The notes below the pieces were generated by a model, which was given only the letters and a program-made list of their open reading frames with translations, made no database searches and was not told where the DNA came from. DNA of 64,000 bases, from the NCBI GenBank assembly GCA_029204225.1, contig CM055113.1, forward strand, positions 22,515,605 to 22,579,604, in the 5' to 3' direction. Positions 1-13,369 of this stretch are shown here, one piece after another (within the stretch, counting starts at the first letter, position 1; the number at the start of each line of letters is the position of its first letter). Both the position numbers and the translations under genes were made by a program. Source of the DNA: Diphasiastrum complanatum (Eukaryota > Streptophyta > Lycopodiopsida > Lycopodiales > Lycopodiaceae).

Positions 1-880
1 AGTACAACTGAAATTTGAGCTCAGAGGCTAGAGCTGAATCCAGATAATAGATTATATTTATTAGTGACCACTAACTACTTAGTACTAAGTTCTAACTACT
101 AACTAGTGAGTCGTGACTACAGTCCACTTACTAGTCTGATACAGACTACGTAGTACTTAGGTACTAGGACTGTAGATTGTAAATTGTAATTTTGTTTCAA
201 AGTTGAAACTTGAAAGTTGAAATTCAAACTTATTTGCAAATTGCAATGTCGAGATCGAAGAAAAGAATAAACAAGAAGGTTATGACAATGTTTGAGAAAG
301 CCAAAAAAGTTTAGGTTAGAAACTTAGATTTATCTTGCATCTGTCATCAATGATCATCATTCATCATTCAACATTGAAGTTTTAACATTGAACATTCTAT
401 TATCTATATGACATATGTAACTACTAAGTTCTAATTAGTAACTTCTAACATAATATATTAAAGTTTCAATACCAAAATCAAAATTGTAAAACTTTAAAGT
501 TTAAACTTTAAACCTTTAAGGCTTTAACCATTAGTAATTAGATAATCGACTAACATTAAACAGACTACATATAGTACATACTACAGTTAAAACTTAACTT
601 CAGGAATCAGAAACTTGAAACTTGAAACTAGATTCTAGAATCCATAATATATCATGATTCATGAATCATAACATAATGGTAAATACATATGCCAGGTGCC
701 TCATGAGTCCGGTCACCAATGTAATGCGCAATGTGTCTGATGATAAATCATGATGTGTACATACTATAAACAGCTCAAGAGTCAATGCTCATCTAGTGAC
801 ATGAACATTTACAGACTAGTAACTACAATGATCTAATGTACAATCATCTGACATCAATGAGCACTGAGCAGGCTGCAGTG
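1..880. other. AT-rich intergenic DNA, no gene seen
   Basis: AT-rich sequence with many short, imperfect repetitions of words such as ctaactact and gttctaac. No open frame of interest, RNA gene or element end could be recognised. It may be the 3' flank or non-coding tail of the hAT element that follows on the minus strand. Confidence 0.5.
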
Positions 881-886
881 AGCACT

Positions 887-3800
887 CTAAGCTCTCCTAC
901 GCCTAAGTCTCCTCCCACTCGTTGGTGTTGTGGAGCCTGCTGTGGCCTCTCGAGTGGCAGGCTCAGCTGCAAAATCCTCATCAGAGACAGAGGTATGACG
1001 CTCCTCGTCCTCATCCCCGCCCTCCTCGGACTCCTCATCCTCATACTCCTCCTCTGAGGACCCTGACCCTGACCCTGACGATGCCTCAGACTCAGACTCA
1101 GACTCGTCCTCGGGGCTATGAGCACGGGAGCTGCTACCCTCTCCTACCCTCCTCCTACGCTCTGCTCGAGTGACAGGCCCTGCACAGTGCACACAAAGAG
1201 GGACAAACGTGTTATTGCCTGCAAATTAGTAAATTACGATAATTAGTTCGAATTTCGAAAATTTAATTCAAGACCTTAGACAATCATAATTTCTCACCTG
1301 CACTCTACATGGCCTCCTCATGGAGGAATGCGTACACGTCCTCCTCTGACTGGTCTCTCGGTGGCAACTCTGGAACCTTTGCCACATCGATTAGATCGGG
1401 ATTAACCTACCCACATGTCACAATGCACATTGAATTCAAGACAAAATTTGGAGGGCGGAGTCCCAACTTCCGACAAAAGTTAAAATTTAGCTACAGTCTA
1501 GTATCTACTATGTAGTATATAGTATGATCTATTTAGTATCTACAGAGTCCTAACTACCAACTGGGTCCTGCCACCTGGGATGATGGATCACACGTTAGAA
1601 TTTAGAAATTACAATTTATGGCTTACAAGTTACCTGGATAGGCTTTGAGGTGGTCTGGAGTCTACCCAAAAGTCTCAGGTTGGCGTGTACGTACACCAAC
1701 CTCTCCAACTGTGCTGATCATAGTCGATTCCTCTTCTTCGTGTGAATCATGGAATGGACACTCCAGTTCCTCTCACAAGCGACTGTCCTATGAGAGAATC
1801 CTGATGGCAAGGCGAAGAAATTTGGGAACATCAATCCCCAACTTCGACCACCATGACACGGGACGTAGCTGGCCTGAATCACAGTTCAAAGGGCAGTTAG
1901 TACTTACTACTAGCAAGTTGCAACCAAGTTCCAACAAGTTACAATATGATTGACTAACTGTGCAGTAAAATGTGAAATAACAAGTTCAAACTGTAATGGA
2001 CCATGCCACATGGTCAGTTTATTACCCTCTCTCAAAAGCGACGGGCCAGTGGAGAACTCCAAGGTCTCCTGCCTGAAAATTTGAAGCTCATCCAGCAAGT
2101 TATCCTGCTCACGTACATCAGGATAAACTCGGGAGATATAGGCATTCCAACCATCCATGAGCTCCCTATCTGTGAACTGCTCCTCATTCCTCCAAAGTGG
2201 ATGGAGTATGTGGGCCATGGCATGCAGGGGCCTATGAAACCACTCCCACCTGCTCAACCAAAGGAGCTGGACCTCCGCAAGCTTGCAAGAATCAAGATTG
2301 AAGACACATTAATAATTATACTATACAACGGCAACAACCATCTACCTCAAGCCCTGATGAACTTTCAGCAGTCGGTCCAGGACCAGGAACATAAATGCAA
2401 ACCTGCATAGGGCACAAGTGACAAGTTCTAAGTTCAAACTTCTGACAACACAATACATGGCACATGCATGAAATATTTACCACTACAGTCTACTAACTAA
2501 ACAGTAAATACTTACCAACAGTCTACGAAAGCACATTCAAATTTGAGTTGCAACTTGCAACTTGCATACCTGGTGGGGGCAGGTCTCAAGACATCCAAGG
2601 TGGACTGTCTCCTGAACATGGCTAGGTCCCTAGGCTTCTTGGTGACAAATCTCACCAAGACCGTGCAGTACGCACCACCTCTACAATCCATGGAATCTTG
2701 GCCACATCCTCGACCAACAAGTCCAGGCAATGTGCAGCACAAGGTGTCCAAAAGATGTGGGGGTAGGTCTCATTAACGAGCCTACCCATGGAGACGCAGT
2801 TTGACGCATTATTATTTGTGACCACCTACCTGCACAACCATACAATGCAATGTGGATGACTTTCGAATTCCGAATTCAAGTGCTCAGTGGCAACTGCTTA
2901 GTGAACCATAATCCATTGTTAATCAATCACCATTGAACAATGAACATTCGACATTGACATTTACAAATTACCTAATACCATTTAACATAGTAGGTAAACC
3001 GTAAATTGTAATAAGTATAATATATATACCTATACAACGTGTTGTGGTCCGACCTCCTCAATGGTAGCTCGAATATGTGAGAACATGTACTCGCCCGTGA
3101 CTGCCTCCCCAAAGGTGTCGATGGATCTGAGAAACATCGTCCCCATGCATGAAGACACCAAGATATTCAATATGTGGCGCCTCCTCGTATCGCTCCAACC
3201 ATCAGATATGATGGTGCAACCATACCTAGTTGAAAGTTCAGAGGTGACAAGTCACGACTCACATTGCATTGTTGCAGTGTTGCACAACTTAGTAACTTAC
3301 AAGTTGAGGTGACAAAACAAGATGATAGATCCGAGAGGATAGATCTTAAATTGTAATTCAAATTTCATGGCTAATTTCAATGATAAATGATCATTTGAAT
3401 ATTGACAAATTACAATCATGATTCATGATTCATGATTAAACATAAATAGCTAGCTGCAATTAACAAGTAATAAGTATGCATTGTGGCATGTGCAGTGCCA
3501 CCACAATGCACATGGCACAATGTATGAAAACTTAATGTACAAATTACGATGTACATACTTATTACTAAATAATACATAATACATATCAATGATCTCAGAT
3601 CAATCATCATAAAGTCTTTAAAGTTTACAATGCATAAATTTAAAAGGATAGTAGTACGTACTGGGCCCATGCCTTTCTGAGAGGCTCTAGCTTCTGGTCA
3701 ACAGAAGCCCGCTCATCAAGAAGTCCCTTCGTCCTCAGGTGCTCACAAGATGGCCCCGGCCATACCTGCCCAATCGCACTCACTGCACTCATCGCCCTCC

Positions 3801-4558
3801 TCCATGTCGGGGTCCTAGCCAGATGAAATGGCAGATCGCAGGTGTAGAACAACTATCGAACGGCAACCTCTGCCTCTGCCATGGCTCTGGGAGCGAAGCT
3901 GGACACATAGTACTCCCTACCCCCCATCTATGTAGTGCGGCCTCGTCCACCTCTCCCTCTCTCAGGTGGATGATGTGGTGCCGGTATGGTCATGGCTGGA
4001 GGTGGTGTCAAAGATCCTGCACCAAAAGGCGGGTCAGGCCAGGTACTAGGCCCTGCCTCATCTGCAACTCTGTCCTCTGAGCGATGGGAAGCGAGGGGTG
4101 AGCAGATGGCAACTGGGGTGTGTGATGTGGCCTCTGGCTCTGTCGCCGTGACTGCATCTCAATCTGCCAAAAAAGACAAATTTGAAATTACAATACAATT
4201 TAGAAATTAGAATTTAGATGATCAATGAAATTAAAACTTCAGACTTGTGAGTTAAAACTCAAAACTTGATCAATGTTTGAAGTGTAAGAGTCTTAGAGTT
4301 GAATGTTTACCTCTCGGTCTGGGCCCCATCCTCGAAGGGCCAACCTCCTCCGATGCGACAAGAGTGAGTAGCGTGTCAGGAGCATGCATGCAAGGGGCAA
4401 TCTCGTACCCCCTCATACATAACAAATGTGGCCGGATGCGTGTGGGCCCTCCAGTGTAAGACTGGTGACAGTATCTGCAAGTCCATCTCTTCATGCCCGA
4501 TGTGCCATAGGCCGCAGCGATGGTGACGTGATCCCACAAGGGATCCCTATCCCTCGGC

Positions 4559-4560
<2 letters not shown>
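887..4560 (-). pseudogene. hAT-superfamily transposase (BED finger, DUF659, hAT C-terminal), decayed
   Basis: Minus-strand transposase readable in pieces. A BED-type zinc finger exon lies at 4560-4311 (WTCRYCHQSYTGG, a following HL, then APC) and ends at a GTAAAC donor. A segment at about 3860-3650 contains LFYTCDLPFHLAR. The DUF659 core at about 3233-3050 contains YGCTIISDGWSDTRR. At about 2755-2555 there are FWTPCAAHCLDLL and then, in another frame, LRPAPTRYA. The hAT C-terminal region includes RPLHAMAHILHPLW (about 2235), PVSWWSKLGIDVPKF (about 1870) and LERLVYVHANLRLLG (about 1700), followed by a CAG/GTAACT donor. An Asp/Glu/Ser-rich tail lies at 1192-887. The protein is a DNA-binding cut-and-paste recombinase. 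A stop precedes LFYTC and a frameshift falls near 2650, so I call it inactive. Terminal inverted repeats were not located. Confidence 0.85.

Positions 4561-4563
<3 letters not shown>

Positions 4564-4625
<62 letters not shown>
4564..4625. repeat. (TC)n microsatellite
   Basis: About 31 uninterrupted TC dinucleotides just upstream of the putative start of the hAT transposase (minus strand), followed by a short imperfect TC extension to about 4645. Confidence 0.95.
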
Positions 4626-4626
<1 letters not shown>

Positions 4627-4802
4627 GCCTCTCTCTCTCTCACACAGATCTCTCTAAGTTCTAAGTTCTAACTAAACTCTAATAACTACTAACTAGTAAC
4701 TACTAACTCGGACTAACTCCTAAGTTCTAACTTCTAACTAAGTAGCTACCCAGGTCCCACACCCCTCTCACAATGCCCAGGCCCCACATTGAACCCCATC
4801 AA

Positions 4803-4975
4803 AATTCAACACACACACAATGTCACACACACACAAAATGTCACACAATGCACACACACAGACTACAGTGCACACACACAATCTCAGTGCTCACACAAAC
4901 TCACAGTGCACACATCTCAAAACTCACACACACACACAGTGCACACATGTCACACACACACACAAACACACATGA
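4803..4975. repeat. Degenerate (CA)n-rich tract
   Basis: Cryptically simple sequence made of repeated cacacaca runs separated by words such as atgtcacac and agtgcacacac. Open frames here only read His/Thr-rich simple sequence and are not credible genes. Confidence 0.85.
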
Positions 4976-4979
4976 GCCA

Positions 4980-6890
4980 AGATGTTCACAGGCACAAAGA
5001 TATTCATAACTATGAGCATACACTTGAGGAGGTCAAGAAAACAGCACACAAGCTGCAAAAAGTAGCAATCCTAGTGTTCCAACACCAAACCACACCATCA
5101 TGGCTCTTGGCAACCCATGGATTTGGGTGATGATCCAGAATTGCCACAATTTCCAAGCCCAAGTCAAAACATTTCATAGAGAAATTTGATGGTCAAAGTG
5201 ATGATGATACAATGGATAAATTGGACATTGGATAAAAGTGGCACTATCGAGTCTCAAAAAGTTAATTATGCATCTCAAGGCCACAATGTACAAGTGGTGA
5301 ATTAAGTGTCGTAAGAATGGTGAAACATTTTACACTTGAAATTTAAAGGGCTTAAACATTAAATTCACACTACCTAATGAGATAACCAAGGGCAGAAAAG
5401 GCTGAAGCTAAAGCAAGGCCACATGTTGATATAAAGGTATGCAAATAAGTATCGCCATTTGTGATTGTGATTATTGACATGGACATTGGTATGCAAGTGT
5501 TGTCAATTGGGCTAGGGCTAACAATCTTAATCATGCTATTGAGCTTCCAAGTTGGAAGACACAGCCTTTAGGTTTGGGATTTGTAACCCGAATCTGTAAG
5601 ATGAGATACATCAAGCTGAAGTTTGGTTCATTTATGTTTAAGAGAGAAGTTTCTTTGTGTTCCCTTGCAATTTTTTAATGAAGCTATGCAATAAAGGTTA
5701 GAAACTTGTCGAAATTAAAGTTTAAGCTCCAAATATGTCTATGAAAATCCAACCCTTCATAGTGATTAGCCTATAGCAGTTTATTAAAAATATGGTCTAG
5801 CCCTCATATGAAGAGTTTAGCCTCTTTCTTGAATGAAAGTTCGTTGGAGAGTTCCCTTTCTAACTAATCATGTTTTCCTTCTACAAGAAGGGTGGCACGT
5901 CAATAGCACTTAGGCTATACCAGCATAGCACTTAATATTAATCACATCTTATTGTTTGTCTTAGGCATTACTTTACTTGTAGTTAACTGAACGTAGTCAC
6001 AAGGACTCAAGAAGGGACCTGTCAATAATCATGGTGAGTGTTAAACACAATAAGTGTGCCAATAAAGAATCCCATTCTTTTTCCATGAGTCTTCAACGTC
6101 TTCATAACATATAACATGTTTTTGAAGTTCAATAACTTAGCATGTTCTCCAACAAGCTAGTAAACTGCAATTTAGAGCTCGAGCTGTTCATAAAAAGCTG
6201 TGAAGCTAACAAGGCAGATCGTGTATTCGTGTAAACTTCTTGCCAACTCTCACAAAAACTCACGTGTGGCCTGTCAACCAGAAAAGTTTCCTATACTCTG
6301 ACCAAACAAATATGCTCATATGGCATTGCAAGTTCCTAAAATGCCAAAGAATCAAACTAACCTTCACCATTTCCAAATGTATCTATCGTTACACTGTTTT
6401 ATCCTTAACACAGAACCTGGTGTCAAAAGAACCAAACCTCAAGGTAATACTGAATCAGCCAGTGTGAATAACCCTAAAGACAATTATCGGAAGAAGTGGT
6501 GTTTTGCAAAGGCACAACTGCTAAAGCTTTTAAATTTTTTACCATTGAAGCTTGTATAAGTTACTTTAACCTACGCAAATTTTCAGCGAGCTTTGCAGCA
6601 AAACAGCAATGCTACTCGGAAAGAAAACGGAGACAAATAATGCTTTGCTAAGGGTAGACGACACAGCAGGAATATAATCGGAAGTAGCTTAAGGTTTTTG
6701 CAAGCATTGTGCATAAGCTGGCGAGTCTTGAATCCGAACAGATAGATCTATGACAATGGGAGTACACGTTCACTCGTGACAGAATGCAAGAAACACTGGG
6801 AGCATATATGGAACGGGATGTCTAAGTTTTAGTGCTAGTACTAGACATGCGCCTCGGTTTGATTGAAAAAAATTCTGAGCAGCAGCTTGA
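4980..6890. other. Intergenic, no gene recognised
   Basis: No intact open frame, RNA gene or repeat boundary was recognised on either strand. The sequence is AT-rich and has the texture of old, decayed repeat DNA. Confidence 0.4.
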
Positions 6891-8442
6891 TGACAAACTT
6901 AAGCTGAATAATAACAATAGCAAGATGCAAAAACAGAAAGCAAGCACAGAACAGCAAGCACACCATACACTTGCAGCTTACCTTCCACATTTAATCCGTT
7001 GCTATTCAGCCTTCCGAGAGCAGTAAAAGCTCCACCGAGCATAATAATAACAACAAGATACGGCAACAACAAGTATGAGCTTCCCATGCCGAATGCACCA
7101 TTCCAAAGCAGCATCAGCATCATCGTCATCCAGAGCGCCCGCGGCGCACCTTGATCTTCATATCATGAAGCCAGCAGAACGCCGTAGCTTCGCTAGTTTG
7201 CTTTGTAATGGCAGCGATCGCGCAGCAGATCGAGCGAAAAAGGGCGGGCATGGATCGCGATCATTTGTGGCTGCTTTCCTTTCTCTTCTCTCTCTTTTTT
7301 GTGTGCGTCTCGTACATTTCTGCGTGCGAGGAAGCATGCCTCCGGAATTTAATTAGTCTTTTTTGTTCTTGTCCGAAGCTGGTCAGTAGCCAGTCAAAAA
7401 TGGTCAGTGGCCAGTCAAAATGGTCCCTTGCATTCCCATCTTGGGTCCTTGGTCTTCCCCATTTTACTGTTTTTACTTGGGAGGAGTGTATTCCCTACTC
7501 TTGAGTCTTGGGAGGAGTGTATTTCCCTACTCTTGAGTCTTGAATACTTGGGTGCCATGAGAGGTAGTGTTCCCGAAACCTTTTTGAGTTACCTTCAAAA
7601 GATTTGGTTTTTTTAAAGTTTCTCTGTTTTATGAGAAGTATTACTCTTTAAAGGGTTTATTTGCCTAGAAAAGTTGTTATTATTTTCATGATGTCGATTT
7701 TGGAAAAAAAAGGTACATGTTTCATTCCTATACTTTGTTATCTTTCTCGAGCACTCGGCCACCCCACAAGTGCCCCCATCTTGACTCGGCACTAGAGAAG
7801 ACAATGCTCAAGATGCTCAAGAAAAGTGACAAGGTATAGGGATGGAATCGACAGTATTTCTCAAAAATCGGCATCATGAAAAGTTTGACGACTTTTTATA
7901 CATATGCATATAGCCCTCTTATGAGTAAGTCTTCAAAAACTCAAGAAGCTTTAGTGCAAGTTTTTTGAAGATAACTCAAAAAAGGTTTGAGAGACACAAG
8001 TCCTTTGACATGGGTCCATTGACATGGGTCCAAGGTCTTCACCATTTTATTGTTTACTTGGGAAGAATGTATTAGTGATCTTACTCCCTACAAAGGACCC
8101 TCACCCTAATACAACTATGGAGCATGATTGCATACTGCATAAGTATATCTTTGCCTTGGAACCCTTCTTCATAGTTGAATTAGGGTGGAGCCCTACTTAC
8201 ACCCTCAAAATACTCAATACCAAGTTTCGACCAATCCAATTTCCATTTTTTTTGTCCTCATGTCTTGTTTGTTTTAATCCAATTTTTATTTTTTTGTCCT
8301 CATGTCTTGTTTGTTTTAGGTGCATATACCAACGTACTTAAAGCATCAATCTCATTTTTTTGGCCTTGTCTTGCAAATTCAATACTATGAAATAATGTGT
8401 ATGCATGGGAAAAAGTAGAAATGATCTACAATCAAGAAAGGC
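6891..8442. other. Intergenic with short local duplications
   Basis: Two adjacent copies of a roughly 31-bp word (containing ggaggagtgtatt and ctactcttgagtctt) lie at about 7479-7542. A diverged copy of the flanking text, containing cattttattgtttacttggg, recurs at about 8040-8070. The word ctcggcactagagaa at about 7783 recurs near 52330. No gene was confirmed. A short minus-strand hydrophobic open frame at 7129-6899 is discussed under findings. Confidence 0.4.
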
Positions 8443-9790
8443 ATGAAGGATCTCTCTCTACTCTCATGCTTCCTAATGCTTGGCTTGGGGGTGAAGCTTC
8501 TAGATATTGATTGGTTGCTTCTACTTGGTTGGGTGGTTTCTCCAATAGTGTGTTCTCTATTGTTTTGCCTTGTAAGTAGGATCTTGAGGTGTTTCTTTTA
8601 CATTGGTATCAGAGCAAGGCTTACGAGTGCTACTTTTCATCGAAATTTTGATGTGGATCAATTGGAATTCTCTTTCAGGTGGAGAGCAAGATTGCAAGTG
8701 GGTGTACTGTCCCAGTTTCCCTTTGCATGTTGCTAAGATCCATTTCTCACAAAAAAAAAATTGGGTTTTATTTTGTGATGCTTTTTTGGAACTTTTTCTT
8801 GTGTAGCTCAATTCTTGTGTCTGATTTTGATATTTTCATATATCATCTTTCCAATTAACTTTTATAGAAATTGGTAATTTCTTTAAAAGGAGAGGTGAAG
8901 TGATGGGATAAAATTCTATCTGAGGATCTATTGGTTGCATAGTTTTCAGAAGAGAACCAAGTGTGGTATAGAATGAGATTTTTTTGGAAGTACTTTCAGA
9001 TAGATTCAGAATAAGATACCAAATTGGAACATTTCGAATAAGAGAAATTCTCTAGGGATCGTGTGAAACAATCTGGAACTAAAACTGGTTTGGAATTTGA
9101 ATCATTGTCTATAAGTAGTACACTAATTACATTTTGATTGGAATGGGAATAAGTTTGATCAAAATTTAAGTCTGGAATGTCTGTATTAGATCAACCTGAT
9201 CTTAGTTTGAGTACTAGGATCAGGGAGGGGTTGATTGAGAGGAGGAAATTATGTTATTAGAGGTAAATTAGGTTGGAAAATTGGTGAGAGTGAATATGTT
9301 ATTCGTCTCAGCGATTTCCCAAATATCTTATTTACTCATGAGAAATAGGAATTCTTTTGTAGATGAGTGACAAGATTCTCAATGAGATAGTGAATAACAT
9401 ATGCGGATTTGGAGGAATCTGCCAGATAAGAATATGTTTATGTAATGGGTCATAGTGAGATTATTCACATATGTGCACAATTAATCTTGTATGAATCTAT
9501 TGTATATTCCTGGTTACTAGGGTTATTTGGTGCACTTAACCTAGTCGGTGAACATAAACATATGTTCAAGTATTGTTGGAACAAATAGTTGCAAAATTAA
9601 CGGATTTTTCTATGGAAGATATATTGGTGAACTTATAAATGATTTGGATAAGAATCTAAATGTGGTGTTATACTAGTATCATTGAGGATATGCAATTGTG
9701 ATAGTTGATTATATTTGTAAAATTAGTCCCTAAAAGTCAAGTGCACTAGTTGTTTACTCCCGATAGATAAGTATGAGCAAATCATAGTCA
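8443..9790 (+). mobile_element. Non-coding LTR element (family A), 5' fragment: U5, PBS, internal region
   Basis: From about 8443 the sequence tracks the end of the 5' LTR and the internal region of the complete element at 35121-38774, for example gattggttgcttctactt and ggatcttgagg. The LTR ends in TTACA just before TGGTATCAGAGC (8604-8615), the primer-binding site complementary to plant initiator tRNA-Met. Homology to the internal region at 35638-36890 continues to about 9790 with substitutions and small indels. I find no coding capacity, no upstream U3/R and no 3' LTR, so this is a truncated copy. Confidence 0.8.
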
Positions 9791-11876
9791 TTAACATATT
9801 TACATCAGTATGAGATGAGGCAATTTTTTGTGACCATAGCATCTAGTTGATCCTTGACAATGAAAAGGATATGTACGACATTTGACATTAATTTAAAAAA
9901 CAATCAAGAGTTGGTGCTATGAATATAAATGTTTGAATTTTCTTACAAATTGAAGTGCCTCACGTGATATGCATTAATGCCAGCATACTTTGTTGTCGAA
10001 AAAATCCACAATAGATAGCCTGGTCCTCTTTCAAAACTTTTCAAAGACACAAAAATATCGTGACATTGTTACTAAAATTATCAGAAGTAGTTCTTATCTT
10101 GTTAAACTTCATGCCAATTTACAAACATACGATGAACATTAATTAATAAAACCAAATCATACATGGAATTTTGCCAACCAACATGTGTCATTCTTTGATT
10201 GCATATTGAATGTCAGATCCACTATAATTTTTGAATTGTATAATGAATAGAGTAGTCTAGTTGTTCCGATTTTTTCTCCTTACAATTCACGATGAATAAT
10301 TTTTTTGCATTGACTTCATCCTTATATATATTATAATAATTAATCATGTATGATTTTTTATATCTATAAGTAAAAGTTTGGACTCAATAAATTCTAATAT
10401 TTTAGGTGTACATTTTATGTTTGTAGAATGATTCACTCCTCTCATCAAGACAAGATCTTGCTTTTATTTTTTAAAAGGGACAAGAAGTGGCTTACTAAAC
10501 TTCACATGTGTTAATGTCTCTTGTACAGTCTATAACAATGTAGTGCGTGTTTTAGGACCAATTCTAGAATCATCACATGTACCCTACACAATTGTTGCAT
10601 CTAAGACATGTTGCACATTCTTTAAAATCATTCCAAATTTAAATTTCTATCCTTTCCTAACATCAATGCTTTTGTAAATTTTGATGACAATATAAACTCA
10701 AAGAATCTCCAATGCTTGTAGAGGGGGTCTAAGCGTTCATTTGGCTGTGCCATGTCACTAGCACAAGAAATTTTTTTGGTTGAGAATGGTGTTCCCTCCG
10801 AATTCTTGGAAGATTTTTTAAGGGTAATCTATAAATCATCCATCCTTCACTACTATTTGTTGATGCTTTACATGCTTATTGAAATTTTATTTGGTTAGCT
10901 CATTAAGCTACATGTTGTCGCTTGATTTTGAAAAAGTGGTTAAATATGATCATCATATTGTACTTTTGTTCAATTGCATTCCATCTTATGAAAAGGACTC
11001 TTGAAATTTGATGAGAACATTGAAGCACATAAGATGGAACTTGGAGAAAGTTATTGTTGACATATTGACTGTTGGATCAATTTAACCCATAGATCCAAGA
11101 AGAAAAAATTTCTGGATTTATAAAAATACTAGTCAATTCTTGAAATTTGGGCGCAATTGATAGAATAAGTTGTTGGGGGTATTGTCAAAGGTTGAGTCAA
11201 TTTGAGATGCATAAAGTGATGAAGCGAACATAGTTTTTGGAGTATTTATTGATCTAGACATATAGTGAGAAGACTACTTCAAGGAAATTTGCAAAATCAA
11301 ATGCACAAAAAATATGACATTGAATTGTAATGTATTGGGATTGAGAACTGTTGTTGCAAATCTTCAAAAGACTAATCAAGCTATGCTGAAATTTGTTGAG
11401 GATTAAGAAGAAAAAAAGCATTTATGTTGTTTTTGAGGTCAAACTTCTTGAAAAAGAAGATACATATAAGAGGATGTGATTGAATTTCTAAGAAGAACAT
11501 AAGATGATCTGTTTTCACAAAGTGGGAACAAGAAAAAAAAGATTCAACCTCTCAAGTAAGTATTTTATTTGGGCTTTTGGAATTGTTCTTGTGTTTGTTG
11601 TGTGCCATTTGAATCTGATCAAATTGAATATGCCTTGTAGATCTTCTAAACTATCCATTGAAGAACATGTTGAAGTATATAGTACTTTGGACAATAAATG
11701 AGCCTTCAAAAGATTCCAAGAGAGATTTATTTATTGATCTATCTATCTATTGCAAAACTAGACTCCAATCCCTTGATCTAGATTACAATTTAGATCAAAT
11801 CAAGCAAACTCGACACCACATGTGTGTGGTACGGCCTCTAGTATAGCCTGCTAGCTGAGAATGATCCTAATCAAAT
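9791..11876. other. AT-rich decayed sequence, no gene
   Basis: AT-rich DNA without an open frame beyond chance length and without recognisable domains. It lies between a family A fragment and the Copia LTR and is probably retrotransposon-derived, but I cannot assign it. Confidence 0.35.
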
Positions 11877-12220
11877 GTTGTTTACTATTGCATCATAAGA
11901 TTAACACAAAAATGAGGGAAAAACTTGAGATAGTCCAGAAGCTCTCAAATCTTGAACTTACATCAATGGAATGATAGATTGAAAGTACAATAGAGATATT
12001 CTCCTCGGCTGGCTGGTGAAAATCTAGCATTTTATTAGGTGTTTAATCGGCATTTGGAATCATGACCAACTAACCTAAATAATCTCTATGATTGTGATCT
12101 AACCTACCTAGGCCTATTCTTCACACGCGTGAATAGCCTATACATGTGTGGGACCCACTTGTGTACAAATTTACAAGGTTTAATCAAGCTATTATTTGCT
12201 AATTTTGACAATTTCTGACA
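11877..12220 (-). mobile_element. Copia-type 3' LTR, minus strand
   Basis: Read on the minus strand, a purine tract (TGAGGAGGAG, 12230-12221) is followed at once by TGTCAGAAATTG. This is the usual junction of polypurine tract and TG-starting LTR in plant Copia elements. The LTR then runs through a non-coding stretch that includes the palindromic word CACGCGTGTG near 12125. The distal end is placed at about 11877, near AGTAAACAACA, from inspection only. Decayed pol lies upstream at 12623-13369, which fits the order of a minus-strand element. Confidence 0.6.
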
Positions 12221-12622
12221 CTCCTCCTCAAATTTAGCTTGATAAGACTATATACATCTATCTTAGATTGATTAATGAAAACTCTTAGAAGAATTCCAGC
12301 CACAAACAAGGTTCCTAAGGAGAATGATGTGAAGGATCTTTCACCATCTCTTAAAAGATCTCTTACAAAATGTTCCATAGATATGTCTTCATGCATGCAT
12401 AGATTCATATGAGATTTTTAAAGGAATAAAGTAGCTTGATGAGTTGACATGTAAAGCAATGATCTTTAGACTTCAATCCCCAATGATAAGTTAAGATGGC
12501 CGAGATCTAGCATATTGCACTTTCTTGATGCTTGCTTCAATGTAGCACATCTGAAAGCTATGCACCATGCCAAGCTTTGAATTCCAAGGCATTTTGTACA
12601 CTTGATGATATATCAATTGAGC
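12221..12622. other. Remnant between Copia pol and its 3' LTR, no gene
   Basis: About 400 bp between the polypurine tract and the last readable pol segment, where the reverse transcriptase and RNase H part of a Copia element would be expected. No recognisable motif survives, so most of pol is deleted. Confidence 0.4.
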
Positions 12623-13369
12623 TTATAAGTGCATAAGGAATTTTTCCAAATTCACTTGTCTTGCTTTATCCATATAAGTGAGCCTTGATGGCTCCATCTT
12701 GTTACTTGAAGACTTTCTTGGAGTCCTCGGGTCTTGAGTTTGCTCCTCCTCTTGACTTGACTCCAAGCCATCAATGATTTGGATTGGTTGATGATCCACA
12801 CATGCTTCTTCAAACTTATAGTTCTTCCCTTCAAAGAAGATTACATCTCTACTAATTACAACTCTCTTAGTAGGGGACATGCAAATCCAATAAGCTTGTC
12901 TTGAAGAGCAATATCCCACCATTATTCCTATCATTGATAACAGATTTTATTTGGTCCTTACTTTGGAATGATCATGCACAAAGCATGTGGACTCAAAGAT
13001 TTCCAAAGAAAACATACTAAACGATGCTTTATCCTTTATGACACCATTAATCGAACCATTACAAAAATAGTTATCCAATGAGATTGGTTTATCAACAACA
13101 AATGTAAATTGGAAAGCATTCAACTTCATTGTCTTGTCATATCCACATAATGTACTAAACATCATGAATGTTGGAGATAAGAGACAAGTCACTTCATGTC
13201 TTCTAACACTATCTATGAAGTATTTACAGATAGTAGAATCTGCATTGCACCTTACACTTGCAAAGACATAAAGCATACCAAAATGACAATGACAATCATC
13301 TTTAACCACAAAAAACTTTAGATTATTGTATAGAATCACATCTAGATACCCAAATCTTGCTGAATACAA
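12623..13369 (-). pseudogene. Ty1/Copia pol remnant (region after the integrase core)
   Basis: Two minus-strand open frames, 13369-12947 and 12934-12623, separated by a stop. The first ends in EIFESTCFVHDHSKVRTK and the second reads MVGYCSSRQAYW and then RRVVISRDVIFFE-like text (KRVVISRDVIFFEGKNY). Together these match the conserved segment of Copia polyproteins just after the integrase core (FGC-FVH ... VGYS ... SRDV-F-E). No integrase catalytic residues or reverse transcriptase motifs survive nearby. The higher-numbered part of this region also resembles the internal region of the family A element. Confidence 0.65.

Noticed and set aside
844-1173. Overlapping frames with repeated Thr/Pro/Gln or Ser/Arg at 0.8-1.2 kb
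   Set aside because: Alternative readings of the same acidic-tail simple sequence; only the minus-strand acidic reading connects with the transposase.
2003-2410. 135-codon plus-strand open frame
   Set aside because: It is the antisense shadow of the hAT C-terminal region on the minus strand and has no domain.
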